A DNA stretch of 64,000 nucleotides from EW11 sp035765635 (GTDB lineage: Bacteria; Verrucomicrobiota; Verrucomicrobiia; Opitutales; Opitutaceae), in NCBI GenBank assembly GCA_035765635.1, contig DASTWZ010000036.1, forward strand, positions 30,457 through 94,456, written 5' to 3'. Shown piece after piece: positions 7,262 through 19,358 of this stretch. The first letter of the stretch is position 1, and each line of letters opens with the position of its first letter. The position numbers were made by a program, and so were the translations under genes. Below the pieces are notes generated by a model. The model was not told the DNA's origin. It was given only the letters and a program-made list of their open reading frames with translations, and did no database searches.

Positions 7262-7849
7262 GTGGCTTCATTTTCCATTCCTGCGATCTCGTTTTCCGGC
7301 GTTTTGCTCGCCGGAGGACGCTCCTCGCGGATGGGAACGAACAAGGCGCTCCTGCCGCACAACGGACAATTGCTCTGGCAGCATCAGTACGAACTTCTGA
7401 ACGCCTGCGGCGCCTCGCCGATTTCCATTTCGCTTCGCCAACCCGAAGCGTGGGTGCCGACGACGATGCGGACCGTGATCGATCTCGACGAAGCGGGCCC
7501 GCTCGGCGCGTTGCGCGCCGCTTTTCTCGCGGCAAACACCAGCCATTTGATCGTGCTCGCCGTCGATTTGCCGGCTGTTCCGGTAGCTTGGTTCGAAAAG
7601 CTGTGCGCGCGCTGCGAGCCGGGTGTCGGTGCGATCGGCGTGCATCCCGACGGAAATTTCGAGCCGCTCGCCGCCGTTTATCCGATCGCGCTGCGCCGCA
7701 CGGTCGAAGATGGTCTGCGCCGCGGGCAGTTCGCCCTGCAAGCGATGGCGAATCGCGGCGTCGAAATCGGTCAGCTCGACCCGGTGAGAATTACCGCTTC
7801 CCGCGCCGAATGGTTCAAGAACTGGAATACACCCGAGGACGTGACGTAG
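7262..7849 (+). CDS. mobA: Molybdenum cofactor guanylyltransferase-like protein
   Basis: The product carries the MobA signature GVLLAGGRSSRMGTNKALL near its N-terminus. DLDEAGPLGALRAAF, VLAVDLPAVP (metal-binding Asp) and an NTPED C-terminal motif follow. MobA attaches GMP to Mo-molybdopterin in the cytoplasm; some homologues transfer CMP instead. The start is uncertain. A GTG at 7262 gives a normal-length protein of 195 residues, while an in-frame TTG lies at 7223. It is followed 41 bp later by a sulfite-oxidase-like molybdoenzyme gene. Confidence 0.85.
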   Translation: MASFSIPAISFSGVLLAGGRSSRMGTNKALLPHNGQLLWQHQYELLNACGASPISISLRQPEAWVPTTMRTVIDLDEAGPLGALRAAFLAANTSHLIVLAVDLPAVPVAWFEKLCARCEPGVGAIGVHPDGNFEPLAAVYPIALRRTVEDGLRRGQFALQAMANRGVEIGQLDPVRITASRAEWFKNWNTPEDVT

Positions 7850-7890
7850 TGGTTTGAGCCGGTCAGGTTGCCTCTTCGGGGGCCGCGAGC

Positions 7891-8544
7891 ATGTTGAGTA
7901 GCATGTCGAAAGAGCGCTACATTCTCGCCAAGCAACGTTGGGCGGAGAAGCAGATCGCGGGCGGATTTCGCCCGCGAACCGAAGCATCGCCGGAGCGCCT
8001 TCCGCCCGGGCAAAAGTTGACCACCGGATTTCCTGTATTGGATTTGGGGATACAGCCGGAAATCACCGAGGAGCAATGGACGCTCACGCTGGATGGCTTG
8101 GTCGATGAGCCGAGGACATTGAGCTGGCAGGAGTTCAACGCGTTGCCGCAGGTCGAGGACGTCAGCGATTTCCACTGCGTGACGACGTGGAGCAAGTTCG
8201 ACTGCCGCTGGGGCGGCGTGGCGTTCACCACGCTGTACGAATTGGCGAAGCCGAAGCCCGAGGCGAAGTTTGTCTATTTCACGAGTTACGACGGGTACTC
8301 GACGAATTTGCCGCTGGAGAAGTGCCTCGACGACGACGTGCTGGTCGCGACGCGTTTCGACGGAAAACCACTGCCCCGAGAACACGGCGGCCTCGCCCGC
8401 GTGATCGTGCCGAAACTCTACGCCTGGAAAGGCGCGAAGTTCGTCAAGACGATCACTTTCCTCGAGCGCGACAAACTCGGTTTCTGGGAAGTCCGCGGCT
8501 ACAGCAACAGCGCCGACCCGTTCAAGGAAGAGCGCTATGCCTGA
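7891..8544 (+). CDS. Sulfite-oxidase-like molybdopterin oxidoreductase
   Basis: The 217-residue product has the oxidoreductase molybdopterin fold of the SUOX/YedY superfamily. TLTLDGLVDEP is followed by DFHCVTTWSKFDCRWGGV, whose Cys should be the Mo ligand, then YFTSYDGYSTNLPLE, EHGGLARVIVPKLYAWKGAK and GFWEVRGYSNSADPF. Unlike MsrP/YedY it has no twin-arginine signal, so it should be cytoplasmic. Its substrate is unknown. A second in-frame ATG is at 7903; I prefer 7891 because a GGGGG lies 8 nt upstream. The MobA neighbour supports the cofactor. Confidence 0.85.
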   Translation: MLSSMSKERYILAKQRWAEKQIAGGFRPRTEASPERLPPGQKLTTGFPVLDLGIQPEITEEQWTLTLDGLVDEPRTLSWQEFNALPQVEDVSDFHCVTTWSKFDCRWGGVAFTTLYELAKPKPEAKFVYFTSYDGYSTNLPLEKCLDDDVLVATRFDGKPLPREHGGLARVIVPKLYAWKGAKFVKTITFLERDKLGFWEVRGYSNSADPFKEERYA

Positions 8545-8571
8545 GCGCCTGGCAGAGAATACATTTTCAGC

Positions 8572-8726
8572 TCACGAATCACACGAAGGACACGAAACCA
8601 ATTTCCTGATTCTCCCCACGGAATACACGGAAACCACAGAATAAATGCCTTATTTGTTTTGGTGTTTTCCGTGTATTCCGTGGGAATGGTTTGGTCATTT
8701 TCGTGACCTTCGTGTGATTCGTGGTA
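8572..8726. repeat. Nested palindrome repeat, copy 1
   Basis: The outer arms are CACGAATCACACGAAGGACA and its inverse near 8701-8724. The inner arms are CCCACGGAATACACGGAAAC and its inverse near 8665-8690. Each arm is built from a 9-bp period CACGRANNN. It lies between two convergent genes and may form a double-stem RNA at both 3' ends. Confidence 0.75.
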
Positions 8727-8759
8727 AAAACGGTTCGTCGGCTGTCGCCACGGACTGGA

Positions 8760-9272
8760 TCACATTTCGCCCAGGGCTTGCTTGATCGTCCGACGGCGGC
8801 GCGCGTAGTAGGCCGCGACCAGTCCTTGGTAGATCAACGAAACGCCGCAGATCACGGTGTAAACGACCATGTTCGTCATCTTCAGAAACTGATCCTCGGT
8901 CATGTTCAACATGCTGATCTGCTGCGCCAGCTCGGGTCTGGCAGCGATGTACGGCTTGATTATCTCTGGATCGAAATAGTTCAGCCGCGCGGCCGAATAA
9001 ATCCAGATAACGGCCAGCAGCAGCAACTCGCCTCGCACCGACCAGTCCACCCCGCGCGACTCACCGTTTCGCAGAACCGCAGAGCCATGAAACTCAATCG
9101 CGCCCGCGCCCGCGGCCGCCACGCCGCCCACGGCCCCGATAACGTCATGCGCCGCTGCGGAAAGCAGCGCGAAGCCGCCGGCGATCCAGAGGACCATGCC
9201 GCCGTGAACGCGAGAAAAGCGCACGACGCGCGCGAGCACTTCGTGAGGAAGGAGAGGAGGGGAGGCCGACAT
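8760..9272 (-). CDS. Small integral membrane protein, unknown
   Basis: The 170-residue product begins MSASPPLLPHEVLARVVRFS. Hydrophobic stretches lie at about 26-50, 81-93 and 133-153, and a basic tail YYARRRRTIKQALGEM ends it. Acidic and amphipathic segments near 100-130 lie between the membrane spans. I recognise no family. It is divergent from the hrpA gene, with 94 bp between starts that must hold both promoters. Confidence 0.65.
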   Translation of the reverse strand: MSASPPLLPHEVLARVVRFSRVHGGMVLWIAGGFALLSAAAHDVIGAVGGVAAAGAGAIEFHGSAVLRNGESRGVDWSVRGELLLLAVIWIYSAARLNYFDPEIIKPYIAARPELAQQISMLNMTEDQFLKMTNMVVYTVICGVSLIYQGLVAAYYARRRRTIKQALGEM

Positions 9273-9366
9273 GTGATGCAAGGACCGGCAATCGCGATGG
9301 ACTCGAAATCGCCAGTCGCACTGGATTCTTGCCGTACTTGGACAAAGTAAACCCCTTTCTCGCCTC

Positions 9367-13566
<4,200 letters not shown>

Positions 13567-13626
13567 ATTCAACAATGCGGGTTGTCGAACGGCTTTCACG
13601 CGTTAGAGTAGCGGTGCTCTTTAGCT

Positions 13627-14076
13627 ATGAATACCCCCATTGCAGTGCTGTTGAGCCGTAAGGGCTCGTCGGTGTTTGCCGTGGCCGCGCTGGCGACAGT
13701 GGCAGACGCGGTGCACGCGATGAACCTGCACAAAGTAGGTTCCGTGATTGTGACTCAGGGCGATCAACTCGTCGGCATCTTCACCGAACGCGACGTCTTG
13801 ACGCGGGTGGTGGCGGCGGGGCGCTCGCCGGAAATGACGAGCGTGGCGGATGTCATGACGCACAATCCCGTGACGGCCACGCCGCACGACACGATTGAGG
13901 ACGTCATGCGCGTGATCACAGAGCGGCGCTGCCGGCATTTGCCGGTCATCGATCCGGCGACGGGCAGTGTGCAAGGGGTGATATCGATTGGCGACGTGAT
14001 GAGCTGGATGGTCGACTCGCATCGAGCCGAGGCGGATCAACTGCGCACCTACGTCCAGGGCGTGTACGTGACGTGA
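13627..14076 (+). CDS. Two-CBS-domain protein
   Basis: The 149-residue protein consists of a pair of CBS domains and nothing else. The first includes VADAVHAMNLHKVGSVIVTQ and GIFTERDVLTRVV (about 25-60). The second includes VADVMTHNPVTATPHDTIED and RCRHLPVIDP with GVISIGDVMSWMV (about 75-130). Such stand-alone pairs bind adenine nucleotides and are usually sensors. The partner is unknown, and the neighbouring genes do not suggest one. Confidence 0.9.
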   Translation: MNTPIAVLLSRKGSSVFAVAALATVADAVHAMNLHKVGSVIVTQGDQLVGIFTERDVLTRVVAAGRSPEMTSVADVMTHNPVTATPHDTIEDVMRVITERRCRHLPVIDPATGSVQGVISIGDVMSWMVDSHRAEADQLRTYVQGVYVT

Positions 14077-14134
14077 GCCACGCCGGCGCGAAACGTCGCC
14101 GCGTCCTCGTCGCCTGTATCCCTTTTTCCACTAC

Positions 14135-14929
14135 ATGAAGAAACTGTCGTTTGTTGTTTCTCTCCTCCTCATTGCCGCGGTCGGCGCGCAGGCTAAATTG
14201 ATCACGAAGGCGGTGCCCTACGAGCACGCCGGAGTGAAGCTCGAAGGCTATCTGGCCTATGATGATCAAGCGAAAGGCTCACGCCCAGGTGTGCTCGTTA
14301 TTCCGGAGTGGTGGGGTTTGAACGATTACACGAAACGCCGCGCCGATGAGTTGGCTAAGCTAGGCTATGTGGCCTTCGCGGTCGACATGTACGGCGCCGG
14401 CGTGGTGACGGAAGACGCGGCAAAAGCGAAGCAATTGTCCGGTCCATTTTATGGGAAACCGCTGATGGCGGAGCGGGCGCACGCCGCGCTCGATCAGTTG
14501 CTCAAGGTCGACTCGGTCGATTCGAAGCGCGTCGCGGTCATGGGCTATTGTTTCGGCGGGACGACGGCTCTCGCTCTGGCGTACGACGGCGCGCCGCTCG
14601 CCGCAGTGATCACGGTGCATGGCGGTTTGATTCCTGCGCCGGCTGGGGCGCTCGAGAAAACGCACGCAAAATTTCTCGTGCTGCACGGCGCGATCGATCC
14701 GTTCGTGAAACCGGAGGATGTCCAGGCTTTCCAAAAGGCGATGAACGAGGCGAAAACCGATTATCAATTGGTGAGCTACGCGAATGCGATTCACGCGTTT
14801 TCGAATCCGGACGCGGATCGGCTGGCGAAGAAAAACAATTTGGATGGCATTGGCTACAACGAGCCCGCGGCGCGGCGTTCCTGGCGCGAGGTCGAGGCCT
14901 TTCTTTCCGAAACAATTGGCAAGCGGTAG
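14135..14929 (+). CDS. Secreted dienelactone-hydrolase-family protein
   Basis: The 264-residue product has a signal peptide (MKKLSFVVSLLLIAAVGAQA). It then has a DLH alpha/beta-hydrolase core: VLVIPEWWGLNDY, YVAFAVDMYG, and the nucleophile motif MGYCFGGTTAL with Cys near residue 136. LVLHGAIDPFVKPED supplies the acid and NAIHAFSNPDAD the His. Known DLH enzymes cleave dienelactones, but many exported relatives have no known substrate. A strong terminator follows at 14957. Confidence 0.88.
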   Translation: MKKLSFVVSLLLIAAVGAQAKLITKAVPYEHAGVKLEGYLAYDDQAKGSRPGVLVIPEWWGLNDYTKRRADELAKLGYVAFAVDMYGAGVVTEDAAKAKQLSGPFYGKPLMAERAHAALDQLLKVDSVDSKRVAVMGYCFGGTTALALAYDGAPLAAVITVHGGLIPAPAGALEKTHAKFLVLHGAIDPFVKPEDVQAFQKAMNEAKTDYQLVSYANAIHAFSNPDADRLAKKNNLDGIGYNEPAARRSWREVEAFLSETIGKR

Positions 14930-14956
14930 TCCTGCTTGTGAGCTGTGCGACATCGG

Positions 14957-14987
14957 GGCGGGCTCGATTGAGCCCGCCTCTTTTTTT
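14957..14987 (+). terminator. Rho-independent terminator of the dienelactone hydrolase gene
   Basis: GGCGGGCTC (14957-14965), loop GATT and GAGCCCGCC (14970-14978) form a perfect 9-bp stem followed by TCTTTTTTT. Confidence 0.9.
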
Positions 14988-15100
14988 CGCCAGAGGGGGC
15001 CTTGTCGCGATCTTGGCGCTCATCGCGGGCGGCAGTTTTGCGAAACGTTGACCAAAAAAATCTGGAGGTGGGAGCGCGCTTCCCGCGGAATGGGCGGGAA

Positions 15101-15517
15101 ATGAATCTCGAGACCGCCCTGCAGAATGTCCGCCGCTGTCGTGAAACTATGGATACGCTTTATCAAAAGCCGGTCTTCGACGAATGGGCGATCGTGGTCT
15201 TCGGCAGCAAGGGGCCGCAGGTGCTTTCTTACGAGGGTCCGCGAGCCGAGTCGTTCAAGAAAAACTTCCATGCCGATTCTGTCCCGCTCGCGCGCGAAAT
15301 GCAGAGCCGCGAATACGAGGTGGGCGACTTCGAGTTCGCGCAGGACGGCACCGGATCGCGCTTCGACGGCTGCGTGCGAATCGGCGAGCAGGCTTTCATT
15401 TTCTGCAACAACACCTACGGCACGTTGAGCGATCTGCGCCAGGATCCGCGCTGGCTGAAGGCGCAAAAGCCATTGCTCGATCTCACGGAAAAATTCCGCG
15501 CCGACCCGCTGGTTTGA
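15101..15517 (+). CDS. Hypothetical cytoplasmic protein
   Basis: A 138-residue protein of unrecognised family begins MNLETALQNVRRCRETMDTL; a GGGCGGGA stretch lies just upstream of the ATG. It is a mixed alpha/beta sequence (WAIVVFGSKGPQVLSYEG, then FAQDGTGSRFDGCVRIGEQA, IFCNNTYGTLSDLRQDP) with no signal peptide or membrane segment. The fold is perhaps a PAS/GAF-like or profilin-like sensor, but nothing proves it. A 198-bp repeat element follows. Confidence 0.65.
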   Translation: MNLETALQNVRRCRETMDTLYQKPVFDEWAIVVFGSKGPQVLSYEGPRAESFKKNFHADSVPLAREMQSREYEVGDFEFAQDGTGSRFDGCVRIGEQAFIFCNNTYGTLSDLRQDPRWLKAQKPLLDLTEKFRADPLV

Positions 15518-15532
15518 GCCGCGATTTTTTTG

Positions 15533-15730
15533 GGGCCGCAAAAAGGCGCAAGAAGCGCAAAGAGGACTTTTTTAGGTCCGACGCGGCTCAGACAGTCGTC
15601 GCTCGGCCGCGGTCTGGTTCTTTGGTTTGGAGTTACAAACCAATACCCCAACCGCGTTGCGGAGCGGCCATTGCGAGCGACGTCGCAAACCCGAAATCTT
15701 CTTTGCGCCTTCTGCGCCTTTTTGCGGCCC
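15533..15730. mobile_element. MITE-like repeat element, copy A
   Basis: The 198-bp element is bounded by near-perfect inverted repeats of about 34 bp, starting GGGCCGCAAAAAGGCGCA on the left and ending TGCGCCTTTTTGCGGCCC on the right. The core contains TTGGTTTG...CAAACCAA and CGTCGCTCGGCCGCGGTC. A second copy lies at 29782-29980. There is no coding capacity and no clear target duplication. Confidence 0.65.
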
Positions 15731-15762
15731 AGATCGTAGGCTAAAAAATCACCAGCCGCGGC

Positions 15763-16806
15763 TCAGCTCAGCACGCCGGTGTATACAAAATACGAATACG
15801 CGGCGATCAGCCCCCAGCCGATGAAGCGGGGGAGGCGGCCGAGGACGACCACCGCAATGAAGTGGACCACGAGAGCGGCGGCCAGGATGAGCAGGCTCGT
15901 CGTGAAAAAAGCCGGCAGCGCCAGCGGCTTGAGCAACGCGTAAAGGCCGACGCAGAGGGGAATGCAGATGTGCCCGTCGCCGACTTGGGAGGCGTAGACC
16001 ACGTCGGCCCGGCCCTTCGCGCCATAATAGAGCGCGAGCAACGCATTCGGCAAAACCATGAGCCAGCCGGAGAGCCAGCCGATGTTGGCTTGGCTGATGA
16101 AGCCGGATTTCTGCGTGCCGAGCCAATGCGTCAACCAATCGAGGCTGATGTACAACAGAACGGCTCCGATGAGCACGCCAATCAGATCGACATAGAACAT
16201 GGGGCTGAAGGTTTTCTTCTGCCGCACGTTGTGCTTCATCACGTCGATCACCTGGAAACACTGCCAAAATAGAAACAGCCCGACCAAGACGAGGCCATCG
16301 GTGGAATCGAGTTTGCCGTCGGCGCCGAGGGCCCAGGCCGTGCCGGTGAAAAACGCGACGGCCGCGAGGGTGAGCGTGAGCGACAACCGGCTCAGCCGTT
16401 TCTCTGTCTCCACTTTTCCACTATGCGCGGTCCGCGCTTTTTTCTGCGGCTTTCCTTTTCCGCTTTTGGCCGACGACGACGATTGCGGAACGATCTCGAG
16501 GCCCCAGATCACTGCGGGCAATGCGAGGACCAGCGTGAGGTTCGTGACGTTGTTGACCAGGCAGTTCGTCATTACTTCCGCTCCGCTGCCGGCCCCTCCG
16601 TCGCGAAAAATCAAGTACACGAAGAGCAGATTACCCAGGCCCGAACAGTAGGGCGTGATCAAGGTTCCGAGCGCCGTGCCCTCGAGCCCATGACGCCCCA
16701 TCGCCTCGAGGCGCCAGATCATGAGCAAGGACGCCGCGATGAAGAGCGCGGCGTAAGTGAGAGGATGGGAGAGACCGAGACTTTCGACGAAGTCCGTGAC
16801 GTTCAC
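15763..16806 (-). CDS. Membrane protein resembling Na+/Ca2+ exchangers
   Basis: The 347-residue polytopic protein has about ten hydrophobic segments. Near residues 50-95 it has SGLGNLLFVYLIF, GSGAEVMTNCLVNNVTNLTL, and a second related segment ALYYGAKGRADVVYASQVGD near 265. These paired polar-in-membrane motifs recall the alpha-repeats of the CaCA exchanger family, but the family motif is not intact. A cytoplasmic Ser/Lys-rich loop lies near 115-140. The GTG start overlaps the stop of the ABC ATPase gene by 4 bp, so the two are translationally coupled. Confidence 0.55.
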   Translation of the reverse strand: MNVTDFVESLGLSHPLTYAALFIAASLLMIWRLEAMGRHGLEGTALGTLITPYCSGLGNLLFVYLIFRDGGAGSGAEVMTNCLVNNVTNLTLVLALPAVIWGLEIVPQSSSSAKSGKGKPQKKARTAHSGKVETEKRLSRLSLTLTLAAVAFFTGTAWALGADGKLDSTDGLVLVGLFLFWQCFQVIDVMKHNVRQKKTFSPMFYVDLIGVLIGAVLLYISLDWLTHWLGTQKSGFISQANIGWLSGWLMVLPNALLALYYGAKGRADVVYASQVGDGHICIPLCVGLYALLKPLALPAFFTTSLLILAAALVVHFIAVVVLGRLPRFIGWGLIAAYSYFVYTGVLS

Positions 16807-17627
16807 CCTCTCTTCTTTCGACTCCGGTGCAGGACACTTAAGCTAAGTGTGCCGCCTTTTGCGCGGAGCCGAATCGGATGATCGAAAGTGTGCGAAAGAT
16901 GGCGGCTCGTCAGCGTGGACTTGCGTTCACCGGCGGCCACGACCGAGCCGACGCGCAACAGCAGCGCATGGGTGAAGGCCGGGACGATTTCCTCGACATG
17001 ATGCGTGACCAGCACGAGCGCGGGACTGAGCGGCGACTTGGCCAGCCCCTGCAGGAAATCGAGAAACGTCTTTCGCGCGACCGGATCGAGGCCAGCGCAG
17101 GGCTCGTCGAGGATGAGCAAACGCGGATGTGCCATCAGCGCGCGCGCGATCAGGACGCGCTGACGTTCGCCCTGGGATAGATAAAGCCACTCGCGATTTT
17201 CGAGGTAGGACAGACCGACATGCGCAAGCCAGCGCCGGCCCTCCTCGTATTCGCGTCGCGTGACTTTGGCCCACAAATCGAGTTGCGCGAATTTCCCGCT
17301 GACGACGGTGTCGAGCGCGCGCTCCGCCGGCGGAATGGAAGGCTGGAGCGCACTCGTCACGAGGCCGATATGCGTCCGCAAATCACGCCAGTCGGTCTCG
17401 CCATAATGTTCGCCGAGCAGGCTGATTTCGCCGGCCGTGGCGGACAAGTAGCCGGTCAGCGTGCGCAGCAACGAGGTTTTTCCACAGCCGTTCGGTCCGA
17501 CAATTGCCCAGTGTTGGCCTCGGTAAACCGTCCAGGAAATGCCGTTGAGGATGGTCGCTTTGCCACGCACGAGACGCAGGTCACGCACGTCCAGGATCTT
17601 CGCTTTTTCGAGGGATTTTCGAGGCAT
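16803..17627 (-). CDS. ABC transporter ATP-binding protein
   Basis: The product, started at the ATG at 17627 (MPRKSLEKAKILDVRDLRLV), is a single ABC ATPase of 274 residues. It has Walker A GPNGCGKTS, signature YLSQGERQRVLIARAL, Walker B LLILDEPCAGLDPVAR and switch H in VLVTHHVEEI. The sequence is close to the ModF/YlmA type of stand-alone ATPases. No permease with the usual EAA loop is adjacent. The downstream polytopic protein overlaps by 4 bp and might be its partner, which would be unusual. Confidence 0.88.
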   Translation of the reverse strand: MPRKSLEKAKILDVRDLRLVRGKATILNGISWTVYRGQHWAIVGPNGCGKTSLLRTLTGYLSATAGEISLLGEHYGETDWRDLRTHIGLVTSALQPSIPPAERALDTVVSGKFAQLDLWAKVTRREYEEGRRWLAHVGLSYLENREWLYLSQGERQRVLIARALMAHPRLLILDEPCAGLDPVARKTFLDFLQGLAKSPLSPALVLVTHHVEEIVPAFTHALLLRVGSVVAAGERKSTLTSRHLSHTFDHPIRLRAKGGTLSLSVLHRSRKKRG

Positions 17628-17718
17628 GTTGAGGAGAAGAATTGGCGCGAAAATTTGGATATTTGTTCCGCGTCCAAACGAAAATTTTTTGCGAAACCTT
17701 TTTCCAAAAGAGAACACG

Positions 17719-17790
17719 ATGGACGCGCTTACTCCCGGACGAAAGTTTATGAAAAGCTGCCGCCGATTTTTGTCCGCCGCTGTGCCCTAA
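17719..17790 (+). CDS. Candidate 23-residue small protein
   Basis: The 354-bp divergent gap between the ABC ATPase and the secreted phosphodiesterase-like gene contains an ATG with an AAAGAG 6 nt upstream. It encodes MDALTPGRKFMKSCRRFLSA followed by AVP and a stop. A perfect terminator follows 50 bp later, giving the shape of a small independent transcription unit. No homology is recognised. It could instead be a leader peptide or part of a small RNA. Confidence 0.3.
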   Translation: MDALTPGRKFMKSCRRFLSAAVP

Positions 17791-17839
17791 CAATTTCCAG
17801 CCAAGACTCATCAAACAAACAACACGTGATACTGTTGGT

Positions 17840-17875
17840 GGCCGGCTTCCTCCGCGAAGCCGGCCCTTTGTTTTT
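17840..17875 (+). terminator. Rho-independent terminator upstream of the phosphodiesterase-like gene
   Basis: GGCCGGCTTC (17840-17849) and GAAGCCGGCC (17856-17865) form a perfect 10-bp stem followed by CTTTGTTTTT. It lies upstream, not downstream, of a recognised plus-strand gene. It therefore ends a short transcript of its own or attenuates the gene at 17982. Confidence 0.75.
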
Positions 17876-17981
17876 CGAGGCGTGGGAAGGGAAAGGTACG
17901 CCGCTCGCTACTTTGACTGTTTACTGACGACCTGAAGCTGGCGTCGCTTCCGAGGGCATTCAGGATTCCGCGAATCGCTTC

Positions 17982-19172
17982 ATGATTCGCTGGTTGTTCC
18001 CTTTTTCCGTGCTTCTCCTCGCCCTGGCGTCGCCCTGTCTGGCGGGGCGGGATTTCACGGTCGTCGTCTACAATCTGGAAAACCTGACGAACTTCGACGG
18101 CCGCACGAATTTTGCGGAGTATCGACCCAGTCGATACACGCGGGAGCACTTGCTGACGAAGATGATCAACATCACGCGCGTGCTGCAGCAATTCGAGGAC
18201 GGCCGCGGGCCCGATGTGATCATTTTCCAGGAGTTCGAACGCGATTTTCGGAGCGCGCGCTACGTGTTCGACCACGAAGGGATGCTGAAGCGCTACGCCG
18301 ACACGAAGATCGAGGACATGCTCGGGGCGCTCTACTCGCGTGACGTGGCGAAGATTCCGGTGGAAGGGCTGCTCCTCAAGACCATGGCCGACCGCGGCTT
18401 GACCGGCTATCGCGTGGCGGCGGCCGATGACGGAATCACGCCGGATTCGCGGCGCTACATCACCCATCTCAACGTCGTGTTCACGCGTTTCCCGATCGGC
18501 GCGGTGCGCACGTACCCGCTGCCGACGGCGCCTGCGATGATGGAAGTGCAAGTCGAGGTCGAGGCTTACCCGCTTTATTTGTTCAACGTTCAATGGCCCT
18601 ACGAAGCTTCGGACCTTCGGGCGGAGCGCGACCGCGTGGCCGCCGCCGAGACTTTGCACGAACGGCTCGATCAAATTCTGGCGGTGAATCCGAACGCGGA
18701 TATTCTTATCGCGGGCGACCTCGGTTGTTTCTACGACCAGAAAACCCGTTTCGGTTTTGCGCGAACCGCCCTGCAGGACGTGCTGCAGGCTCGCGGCGAC
18801 GAGATGCAGCTGCGCAGCGGCGCCAACGTTTTCTATAACCTCTGGTATGAGCTGCCTCGACCCGCGCGCGGCAGCGAACCGTATGGCGACGGCTGGAGCA
18901 CCTTCATGCAGATGGTCGTTTCGCGCGGGCTCTACGATTTTCGCGGTATTCAATATGTGGATAATTCTTTCAGCGTCGGCGCATTCGAAAATCTCAACGC
19001 CACGCCGGAGGGCCAGCCCATCCCGTGGAGCTTCAAGGGAAACGGCTCGGGATTTTCCCAGCACCTTCCAATTTTCGCGCGATTCACGACGGTGAGAAAC
19101 AACCGCACGGATCAGTTCATCCAATTGCTCCCGCGGGGAAAAACCGCCGCGACGCTTTCGGCGGATCATTGA
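17982..19172 (+). CDS. Secreted endonuclease/exonuclease/phosphatase-family protein
   Basis: The 396-residue product has a signal peptide (MIRWLFPFSVLLLALASPCL) followed by the EEP fold. VVYNLENLTNF supplies the metal-binding Asn, PDVIIFQEFERD the catalytic Glu, NVQWPYEASDLRAERDRVAA follows, and LIAGDLGCFYDQKT is the D-x-N-like region, here GDLG. SQHLPIFARF supplies the C-terminal His. Exported members hydrolyse nucleic acids, phosphoinositides or sphingomyelin; the substrate here is unknown. Confidence 0.85.
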   Translation: MIRWLFPFSVLLLALASPCLAGRDFTVVVYNLENLTNFDGRTNFAEYRPSRYTREHLLTKMINITRVLQQFEDGRGPDVIIFQEFERDFRSARYVFDHEGMLKRYADTKIEDMLGALYSRDVAKIPVEGLLLKTMADRGLTGYRVAAADDGITPDSRRYITHLNVVFTRFPIGAVRTYPLPTAPAMMEVQVEVEAYPLYLFNVQWPYEASDLRAERDRVAAAETLHERLDQILAVNPNADILIAGDLGCFYDQKTRFGFARTALQDVLQARGDEMQLRSGANVFYNLWYELPRPARGSEPYGDGWSTFMQMVVSRGLYDFRGIQYVDNSFSVGAFENLNATPEGQPIPWSFKGNGSGFSQHLPIFARFTTVRNNRTDQFIQLLPRGKTAATLSADH

Positions 19173-19358
19173 GCGATTGCATCCTGCGACACCCGGCGAA
19201 CGACCGCACCGGAGTTTTGCAATCGGAAGCAGGCGAAAGAGAAGGCGCGAAATATTTCATCTTTCACGCCTCGCGCGCATTGCGGAGAGAAGCCGCGATC
19301 TGGCACGTCGTAGGCAATTCGAGGCGTTTCCACCTCAATTCAGAAACGACGAAAATCC

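Noticed and set aside
8572..8726. Short regularly spaced repeats suggesting a CRISPR array
   Set aside because: The units are 9 bp long, contiguous and inverted about a centre. There are no repeat-spacer units of 25-40 bp and no cas genes in the window.
17811..19169. A 452-codon minus-strand frame
   Set aside because: It mirrors the secreted endonuclease/exonuclease/phosphatase protein and reads through a plus-strand terminator and intergenic DNA.
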